Under the pieces are notes generated by a model. The model ran no database searches, had not been told where the DNA came from, and saw only the letters and a list, made by a program, of their open reading frames with translations. DNA of 42,270 bases from Akkermansia sp. (GTDB lineage Bacteria; Verrucomicrobiota; Verrucomicrobiia; Verrucomicrobiales; Akkermansiaceae). Every line of letters starts with the position of its first letter. The first letter of the stretch is position 1. The translations under genes were made by a program, and so were the position numbers. Of the stretch, positions 36,695-42,270 are shown piece after piece. Location of the stretch: NCBI GenBank assembly GCA_017398355.1, contig JAFQGD010000036.1, forward strand, positions 1 through 42,270, read 5' to 3'.

Positions 36695-37480
36695 ATGAAG
36701 CGTTTTCTCCTTTTCCTCGCCACCTGCGCCACGCTCAGTTCTGCCCAAGACGCCGGCGTTGAGACAAGTGTGCTGAGCTTCCGGCGCAGCTATCGCATAC
36801 CTACCATCGAGGGAACCTCCCGCATGACGCTCACATTGGCTTTCACCCCCCCGGCCGGATATGTGGTGAAAGAACAAGCGGAATTGAATGGCAGTATCAA
36901 AGGAAAAGATGCCACGGGCAAAAATATCACCTGCAAAGCATCCTCTCTTTCAATATGTGCCAAATCCCCGGGGAGCGCCCAAACAGAATTGACGCTAGAT
37001 ACACACCCCAAAGGTGAATGGTTGCAACTGCAAGGCACGGCCAAGCTCACGCTGGCTTCCGACATCAAACTACACCCGAGACACAAACTTTCCTTGGTGG
37101 AGCCATCCGAGTTCAACATGGGAAACATCGCGTTCAAAGCCACACCCGCAGCAGCCAACAAGGCAAAAGGTAACATGGAAAGCGGGCAATTGCAATCCGC
37201 AGAGGTGACTCTCACCTACACATCCGATATCACCGTCATGCACATCTGCCGCATATGGGAAGATGAAAACATTGCAGATTCCCCGGCCCACCGCCAAGAG
37301 CTACCCACCACCACAGAAAAAGGGAAGGATGGGAAAACCCACCTACACATTACCCTATGGGATGCAAAGCCTCAGGAAACAATTGAAATTGTCACATGCG
37401 GGCAGACGAAGAGAGTGGATGTACCTATTGATTTACACCTGAACCTAGGCGGGCAAATCCCCGCCCCCCAAGCGCAATAA
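36695..37480 (+). CDS. Secreted hypothetical protein (261 aa)
   Basis: Starts with a clear signal peptide, MKRFLLFLATCATLSSAQD, with likely cleavage after SSAQ or SAQ-D. The mature part is about 240 residues, rich in Thr, Lys and alternating hydrophobics (for example MTLTLAFTPPAGYVV, LHITLWDAKPQETIEIV), which suggests a beta-sandwich. It has four Cys (C-x-ASSLSIC pair, HIC, TCG). I recognise no family. The upstream ATG at 36665 overlaps the -10 and is rejected. It overlaps the next secreted gene by one base (TAATG), so the two probably act together in the periplasm or at the surface. Confidence 0.75.
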   Translation: MKRFLLFLATCATLSSAQDAGVETSVLSFRRSYRIPTIEGTSRMTLTLAFTPPAGYVVKEQAELNGSIKGKDATGKNITCKASSLSICAKSPGSAQTELTLDTHPKGEWLQLQGTAKLTLASDIKLHPRHKLSLVEPSEFNMGNIAFKATPAAANKAKGNMESGQLQSAEVTLTYTSDITVMHICRIWEDENIADSPAHRQELPTTTEKGKDGKTHLHITLWDAKPQETIEIVTCGQTKRVDVPIDLHLNLGGQIPAPQAQ

Positions 37481-38268
37481 TGAACATTTACCGAGCGATA
37501 GTACCTTTATTGTTTCTCGGCAGCACAATCGCTGCCGAGAAAACGGATAAGCCCGGCATCAAGGCCGAATTGGATAGTATAGAATGCCACTTTGCCCCGC
37601 AAGAAAACCAGCATCCCTGCACGATTCGCATTCATTTTTTACCGAAAAAAGGCATCTGCATTACCCCCGGCAAATCAGGGGATGCTCCCCATGCTCCGCT
37701 GCAATGTGTAGATGAAACAGGCAACCTGCTGCTTGGCACTTTTCGTGAGTGGGAACACTGCTACGATGGAAACGAAGAATGCCACACCGCCGTGTACGAC
37801 TTTTTTACCGCCCCAAAAGGAGGCAGCATCACGGTAGATACCCACATTCCCGTACCCATCACCCGAGAACAAGACAAAGCGGACATCGTCCCCTTCTCTC
37901 CCTATGAGCACAAACAAATAGAAGTAGCGGGACACCTGCTCACCATCGAACCTATAGACGCAACCCCGGAAGCAAAACGCGCAGCGCAAATCGCTTTTCG
38001 CATCATTTACGACCACCCCGACACGAAAAAACGCTTACGCCTCTGCACTTCCTCCGGGGAGCCCATACAATACCGCGCAAAGGTGGAAAACGACAACCAA
38101 GCCCAAGACACCTGCGTCAGTTACATCCTTCATTCAGACAAAAAGGCAGTTCAGCTGGCCATAGCCCCTATACCTACGACCACCCTCGAACAAGTTCCCG
38201 TGCGGTTCCGCGCCAGCCTCGGCACCTTGGATGAAAAACTCACCCCCTCTTCCTCATCCGCAAAATAG
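37480..38268 (+). CDS. Secreted hypothetical protein (262 aa)
   Basis: A short signal peptide (MNIYRAIVPLLFLGSTIAAE) is followed by a beta-rich, charged domain with an unusual number of Cys for a secreted protein (IECHF, HPCTI, GICIT, LQCVD, EHCYD, EECHT, RLCTS, DTCVS). Eight Cys suggest disulfide bonds or metal binding. No family recognised. Its size, location and export match the preceding gene, with which it shares the TAATG junction, but the sequences are not obviously paralogous by eye. Function unknown. Confidence 0.75.
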   Translation: MNIYRAIVPLLFLGSTIAAEKTDKPGIKAELDSIECHFAPQENQHPCTIRIHFLPKKGICITPGKSGDAPHAPLQCVDETGNLLLGTFREWEHCYDGNEECHTAVYDFFTAPKGGSITVDTHIPVPITREQDKADIVPFSPYEHKQIEVAGHLLTIEPIDATPEAKRAAQIAFRIIYDHPDTKKRLRLCTSSGEPIQYRAKVENDNQAQDTCVSYILHSDKKAVQLAIAPIPTTTLEQVPVRFRASLGTLDEKLTPSSSSAK

Positions 38269-38289
38269 GCAAGCTGCAATGTTTTTCTC

Positions 38290-38318
38290 TTGCCCCGGGC
38301 ATCCCAACATCTTATAAT
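38290..38318 (+). promoter_or_regulatory. Promoter of the dynamin-like gene
   Basis: -35 TTGCCC (38290-38295), 17-bp spacer, perfect -10 TATAAT (38313-38318). Predicted start about 38325, three bases before ATG 38328. Confidence 0.85.
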
Positions 38319-38327
38319 ACCAACACC

Positions 38328-40226
38328 ATGGAAACACCTCTGGATATCATCTGCAAGGAATCCTCCGCCTACGCCGCCAAACTGGACTTCATTCCGCAAG
38401 CATCCCCCGAGCTGCGCACGCTGACAACGCGTTCTGCGCGTGAGATACGGCGCAGTCTGGCACGCTTTGACTCCAAGCTGTTACTCATGGCAACCATCGG
38501 CTCAGTCAAGAGCGGAAAATCCACCCTCACCAACTGTCTGACACACCGCAATCTCTGCGCCACCAAGCTTGGCATTGAAACAACACGCCTCCCCATGGTG
38601 ATTTTGGCGAGCGATGACGGAACCGAACGCATGGAGCTATTCTCCCCCCTGGCAGCAGATACCCTCAGTGAACAGGAGCTCTTTGAGCTGGTTATTGATT
38701 ACCTGCGCCACGTAGCACCTCCGGAGTTCGAAGAAAAAGTATCAATAGAGCGGCGCAACATCTCCCAAGCCAATCTGGATGCTTGGGCCATGGGGCATAC
38801 CTCTGCCAGTTGTGCGGCCATCTTCTTGGTGGAGCCGGCTGCCAGACTTTTGGGGGCCGGCATAGGTATTGTGGATATGCCGGGCATGGATGGTCTCACC
38901 TCCAACTGGCACGATGAGAAGCTGCATGATTGGATGAATGAGAATGCAGATTACTTCCTGCTGGTGCAGAGTTCATTTGCGGCACTCACCCCGGACACTC
39001 GCGACTATCTTCGCGCTGCCATGGAACGCTCTCACCGCCCCATCCGTGTGGTGCAAAACCGCATTGAAGCTCAATTTTGGCTTGGCTCTGCAGAGCAGGA
39101 AGAACAACAGGAACGCCAGCAGCTCAATACCCAAAAACAGCTTAGCGATTTCATCCGCAAAGTCATTCCCGGCAGCTGGGTCAACGCCGGCCTCGCTTGG
39201 TGGCAACAAGAAAATAAATTCCGCAGCAAAGATACGCCCACGCCACCCAACACCCCCGGCAGTAAATCAAATCTCTCTATTTTGGAAGATGAAATACTGG
39301 CGGATTTGCACAACCCGGAAGTGACCCTGCGCCGCAACTCCGCAGATTATCTGCTCAAGACGCTGGAAAATTTGGATACGCGGCTCAAACAATTCACCAA
39401 GAGCAGCCAAGACCACATTTCCCACATCCACCGCATCCAAGCAGATATCCATAAACTGATGGATTCTGCCCGCGTGAGAGAGGCTATCGAAAGCAACAAC
39501 ATGAAGGATGGACGCATCCGCTGTAAATACTTGGCAGACCAAGCAAGGCAAACTCTTTATACCCGCTTGGATGCCATCCTCGATTTGGCGGTAGATGGCT
39601 ATTTCCCCGCAGATTGGATGGCCAATGATATGATGGCTCAAGAACTGAACCGCATCCGCTCCAAAGTAGAGAATGACTTGGGCGATTTGGCCGCAGAGCA
39701 AGAAACCCACGTTCTGGCCCCTTCCAAAATATGCGAACTGACTGAGCTTGAGAAGGAGAAAATAGAAAGCTGCGCCCGCATTCTGGGTCGCCGCCAAGCC
39801 GAAGATATTGAAAAAGATTACACCAAAGCTATCATCAACGCCTGGGAACATGTGCCGCTGGATTGTACACCCATCCGCTTAGGAGAACTCAAAGAAACGA
39901 CGTTCATGGGCATGATTAACCGTACATGCAGCTACAACCAAACCTCACCGGAGTGGCGCCGCGCCGGGCGAGAAGCCATTGCCTCCCGCTTGGAGCAATG
40001 GAGCCGCCGCGTGAGTGAGGCCCTGGATATGTTCGTTTCCCGCCGTGTAAAGGCGCTGGAAGAATGCCTGCGCCATGAGCTCAAGAGTTTTGAAGATGCC
40101 GAGCAGACGGGGCGCTCCATCCATGCGGCAGAAAAGGATATTGAGGTTATCTCCGGGTTGCGCTCCGCCTTAGCTCCCACCCTACTCAAAGCACGCCAAC
40201 TCAAAGCCACGCATACGATTAACTAA
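38328..40226 (+). CDS. Dynamin-like GTPase
   Basis: 632 residues. GTPase motifs: P-loop GSVKSGKST (58-66), switch Thr in IETTRLP (~84-89), G3 DMPGMDG (183-189), and a G4-like NRIE (244-247) in place of N/TKxD. A long, mostly helical region follows (about 330-610, with many Glu/Lys/Gln heptad-like stretches), as expected for a bundle and stalk. A small Gly/Pro linker sits near 300-315. Bacterial dynamin-like proteins bind membranes and act in membrane remodelling or stress and phage tolerance. There is no obvious membrane paddle, and no partner dynamin gene next door. Single-gene unit with a leader of about three bases. Confidence 0.85.
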   Translation: METPLDIICKESSAYAAKLDFIPQASPELRTLTTRSAREIRRSLARFDSKLLLMATIGSVKSGKSTLTNCLTHRNLCATKLGIETTRLPMVILASDDGTERMELFSPLAADTLSEQELFELVIDYLRHVAPPEFEEKVSIERRNISQANLDAWAMGHTSASCAAIFLVEPAARLLGAGIGIVDMPGMDGLTSNWHDEKLHDWMNENADYFLLVQSSFAALTPDTRDYLRAAMERSHRPIRVVQNRIEAQFWLGSAEQEEQQERQQLNTQKQLSDFIRKVIPGSWVNAGLAWWQQENKFRSKDTPTPPNTPGSKSNLSILEDEILADLHNPEVTLRRNSADYLLKTLENLDTRLKQFTKSSQDHISHIHRIQADIHKLMDSARVREAIESNNMKDGRIRCKYLADQARQTLYTRLDAILDLAVDGYFPADWMANDMMAQELNRIRSKVENDLGDLAAEQETHVLAPSKICELTELEKEKIESCARILGRRQAEDIEKDYTKAIINAWEHVPLDCTPIRLGELKETTFMGMINRTCSYNQTSPEWRRAGREAIASRLEQWSRRVSEALDMFVSRRVKALEECLRHELKSFEDAEQTGRSIHAAEKDIEVISGLRSALAPTLLKARQLKATHTIN

Positions 40227-40271
40227 ACACCGTAGCCTCCGTTTATAGAAGCGGTATGGGAGGATGGCTCT

Positions 40272-40592
40272 TCATTCCTCTACGCGTTGGTGCGTAGCAA
40301 TATCCTCCAACTTGCGGCGGTATGCGCGCTGCAACTCTTGTACTCGTGCATACCATTCGTCTTGGCTCAAGTTCTGTTGCTCCGCCATGTGGCGCTCGTA
40401 CTCCACGTAGGCTTCAGCCAATTCATGCGTGAGGGGTAAGACAGGTGCTTATTTTTCCGCAAGAGACGGCGCATGGGAAGAGGCAACCGGAGGCTGTTGT
40501 TGAGATGATTCCGGTAGCCGGGGCTCATTACGCTCTAACGCACCGCATAAAATAGCCGCCCCGCCTATACCTGCCACTACGCTGCCGAACAA
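40272..40592 (-). pseudogene. Detached C-terminal part of the Ser/Thr kinase (membrane segment and tail)
   Basis: The kinase frame continues past its TAG (40593-40595) without a shift. 48 codons further on is TAA (40449-40451), and the frame finally closes at TGA (40272-40274). The first piece reads LFGSVVAGIGGAAILCGAL, a membrane segment, then a Pro/Ser/Gln linker; the second piece is a helical tail (ELAEAYVEYERHMAEQQ, ending QRVEE). The composition stays protein-like across both stops. This is the usual kinase-TM-tail layout broken by two nonsense codons. Readthrough is an alternative with less support. Confidence 0.7.
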
Positions 40593-41405
40593 CTATTTGA
40601 CACGCCGCCCCCCATTCTGCTGCAAGTGAGCTTTCCAAGCTGCCGCCGAGGCATACCGCTCCTCCTTCATCGGCTGGCTCGCACGCAACAGAGACTGCTC
40701 AAACTGCCTACGATAAAGGTGCATCTTATCCGCAGGTATATGGGCAAGATAAGTATGAGCAAGTGCATACAAATCGGACCAAGGCCCAATCTTACCACAC
40801 GGGTGGAATTGCTCCGGCGGAGCAAACCCCGGAGAGCCCACCAAGGTGCATGTATGATCCGGAGTACCCAAAAATGCAGCCCCAAAATCAATCAGCACGG
40901 GAAACTGACCATCCCGCATGATGATATTGGAAGGTTTCACATCGCGGTGCAAGACATCATGCGCATGAATATATTCCAAGGCTTCAAGCAGGCGTACCAA
41001 CGAATCCTCTACCGCGGCCGTATCATGCACATGCTCCGGCAACCATTGCTCCAAGGAATCTCCTGCCACATATTCCATTACCATGTATGCTGTGCCGCAT
41101 GCCCTAAAAATGTCATATACTTTCACCACAGCCGGATGATTCAAACCGGCTAAGATACGGGCTTCCCGGCAAAAACAACTGAGAGAATGTTTATACGCAA
41201 CTTCATCTATTGGCAGCACTTCTGCCGCATCCGGCATTCGCATGCACAAGGAAGAGGGAAAATGCTCCTTGAGCACCACTTCTCGTTCTAATTGGCGATC
41301 GTAGGCCAGATAACAGCTCCCACTGCCCCCCTGCCCCAACAAGAGACGAATTTCGCAACTCCCTACCAGCGCCCGCTCCGGCAAAGCTAACGCATTCTTT
41401 TTCAT
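40593..41405 (-). CDS. Hanks-type Ser/Thr protein kinase, truncated at a nonsense codon
   Basis: 270 residues up to TAG. Kinase motifs are complete: glycine loop LGQGGSGS (23-30), Lys46 in VVLKEHF, Glu81 in the C-helix, catalytic HRDVKPSN (153-160), DFG at 173-175 and GSPGFAPPEQF in place of the APE region. It should therefore be catalytically able. The membrane anchor expected after the kinase domain is encoded downstream beyond the stop (40272-40592), so the present product would be soluble. A HTH-RHH regulator gene lies 24 bases upstream on the same strand and probably shares the promoter. No Shine-Dalgarno precedes ATG 41405. Targets unknown. Confidence 0.88.
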   Translation of the reverse strand: MKKNALALPERALVGSCEIRLLLGQGGSGSCYLAYDRQLEREVVLKEHFPSSLCMRMPDAAEVLPIDEVAYKHSLSCFCREARILAGLNHPAVVKVYDIFRACGTAYMVMEYVAGDSLEQWLPEHVHDTAAVEDSLVRLLEALEYIHAHDVLHRDVKPSNIIMRDGQFPVLIDFGAAFLGTPDHTCTLVGSPGFAPPEQFHPCGKIGPWSDLYALAHTYLAHIPADKMHLYRRQFEQSLLRASQPMKEERYASAAAWKAHLQQNGGRRVK

Positions 41406-41429
41406 CGGAATCCGGTATCAGGTTTACCC

Positions 41430-41852
41430 TTAATCTGAGGGCAACAAAATTTTACGAGTACGCAGATCCGCAGAAGCCGGATGCGCCCCTTCATTGACCA
41501 ACTTGGCAATGGCCAATGCCACCATGTGCTCCATGCTAGTCCCTTCTGATGTGGCACGAGCAGCCAAGCGTTCATACATAGAAGCCCCCAAATGAATAGT
41601 CAGCGCAAAACTCGCCTGCACGCTCACACCGGGAATAGCACCTGGCTCTGCATTTGCCGCAACTGTGGGCATTTGCACCATTACGCGCTCAAGAAGCTGC
41701 TTTTTAAGCGGAGGTATATTTTTCTGACTCATCCAATTGCGGACCGTAATTTCCGAAACGCCACACTGCTCGGCCACCCAGCGATAGCCCAGCCCGTGGC
41801 CGCGCAGCCACTGCTTTATTTCTTTCTTGAAATCAGATTGTTCCTCCACCAT
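41430..41852 (-). CDS. Putative DNA-binding regulator with HTH and RHH-like parts
   Basis: 140 residues from ATG 41852. The N-terminal half (FKKEIKQWLRG, then LGYRWVAEQCGVSEITVRNWMSQK) is a helix-turn-helix of the Cro/phage-repressor kind. The C-terminal half (FALTIHLGASMYERLAARAT, then SEGTSMEHMVALAIAKLVNEG) has the strand-helix-helix spacing of a ribbon-helix-helix domain. The combination is unusual. The start is fixed by the promoter, because the alternative ATG at 41876 lies upstream of the predicted transcript start. It precedes the kinase gene by 24 bases, so it may regulate or be modified by it; this is inference. Confidence 0.75.
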   Translation of the reverse strand: MVEEQSDFKKEIKQWLRGHGLGYRWVAEQCGVSEITVRNWMSQKNIPPLKKQLLERVMVQMPTVAANAEPGAIPGVSVQASFALTIHLGASMYERLAARATSEGTSMEHMVALAIAKLVNEGAHPASADLRTRKILLPSD

Positions 41853-41864
41853 TGTCGTGAGCCC

Positions 41865-41892
41865 AGTGTACCACATTCATGCACAAAGTCAA
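41865..41892 (-). promoter_or_regulatory. Promoter of the regulator-kinase unit
   Basis: Minus strand -35 TTGACT (41887-41892), 16-bp spacer, -10 TACACT (41865-41870). Predicted leader six bases to ATG 41852. Confidence 0.75.
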
Positions 41893-41958
41893 GGATGCAA
41901 TAACTCTTCTGCCAAGGCCACAATGCCTGCGCATTGCCTCAAAAAAACAGTCACCGAA

Positions 41959-41987
41959 CTGACACTTCCCACGAGTTTGGCTGACAC
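41959..41987. repeat. Direct repeats CTGACAC, possible insertion-sequence end
   Basis: CTGACAC occurs at 41959-41965 and 41981-41987, exactly 22 bp apart (about two helical turns), 45-70 bp upstream of a transposase-like gene. Such spaced copies are typical of transposase-binding sites at element ends. The other end is outside the window. Confidence 0.35.
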
Positions 41988-42031
41988 GTGAAAAGCTGGA
42001 TGCCTCATAAATCAGGCACTAACATATACAC

Positions 42032-42270
42032 ATGTCACTCAAAATGAGTAAACAAGCGACAATAGAGTTACTGAATTCCAACGCAGCAAAGTATCGAAAG
42101 GCTCACTCTCGCAAAGCTAAGGGAGAACTCCTGAAGCAACTAATGGAACTCTCTGGTTACAAGTCATCTAAAAGCATCATTCGATACTATTCACGCAGAC
42201 GACGACGCAGGCAAGTGGAGAAGAGGGAGCGTCTGCCCAAATTGCAACCCTGCGACATCGAACTCTTAAA
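42032..42270 (+). CDS. Probable transposase/integrase N terminus (cut by window edge)
   Basis: An open frame from ATG 42032 (alternative ATG 42044) continues past the window end, giving 79 residues. It is strongly basic. The segment KYRKAHSRKAKGELLKQLME, then LSGYKSSKSIIRYYSRRRRR, resembles the N-terminal helix-turn-helix of IS transposases with an integrase core, in which a Lys/Arg-rich start precedes 'YR.A.RK.K..ILDEF...GYHRK.AIR'-like text. The catalytic DDE region would be downstream, outside the window. Possible element ends (CTGACAC repeats) lie upstream. The family assignment is tentative. Confidence 0.6.
   Translation, partial: MSLKMSKQATIELLNSNAAKYRKAHSRKAKGELLKQLMELSGYKSSKSIIRYYSRRRRRRQVEKRERLPKLQPCDIELL

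Overview
The window suggests a host-associated Verrucomicrobiota of the Akkermansia type. The evidence is moderate GC (a little above 50% by eye), a giant type V autotransporter built from autotransporter-associated beta-strand repeats, an exosortase/EpsI pair, and small beta-barrel proteins ending in Phe. No rRNA or strict marker gene fixes the species, so this placement is inference.

Layout. 1-880: two small unidentified reading frames (one cut by the window edge) and a gene-free stretch next to tRNA-His. 1071-2155: an MscS-type channel overlapped by a ribbon-helix-helix protein. 2274-6971: dnaE abutting a membrane-anchored serpin-like gene. 7070-8085: sufT overlapped by an unknown gene. 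8165-23440 (minus): one 15.3-kb gene for a ~5,090-residue autotransporter with an N-terminal IdeS/Mac-like cysteine-protease domain. 23662-28090: MATE exporter, thymidylate kinase, an orphan oligopeptide-type ABC ATPase and a TatC with a large insertion. 28124-30651: tRNA-Thr, an outer-membrane beta-barrel protein, tRNA-Glu and prs. 30742-32420: exosortase plus EpsI. 32490-35966: a PutA-like two-domain protein whose remembered catalytic residues look substituted in both domains. 36054-40226: a Nudix protein, two secreted unknown proteins and a dynamin-like GTPase. 40272-41852 (minus): a Ser/Thr kinase with two in-frame stop codons in its membrane/extracellular tail, preceded by a HTH-RHH regulator. 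42032-end: the start of a probable transposase.

How the genes work together. Cell-envelope functions dominate: surface display, Tat export, exosortase processing, osmotic channel and efflux. Housekeeping genes (dnaE, tmk, prs, sufT, tRNAs) are interspersed. A recurring pattern is that operon-leading genes have a -35 close to TTGCAA/TTGCAT, a 16-18 bp spacer and a TATAAT-like -10 placed so that the predicted transcript starts only about 1-9 nt before the start codon, with no Shine-Dalgarno sequence. I used this pattern to choose several starts. A good Shine-Dalgarno is seen mainly inside an operon (epsI).
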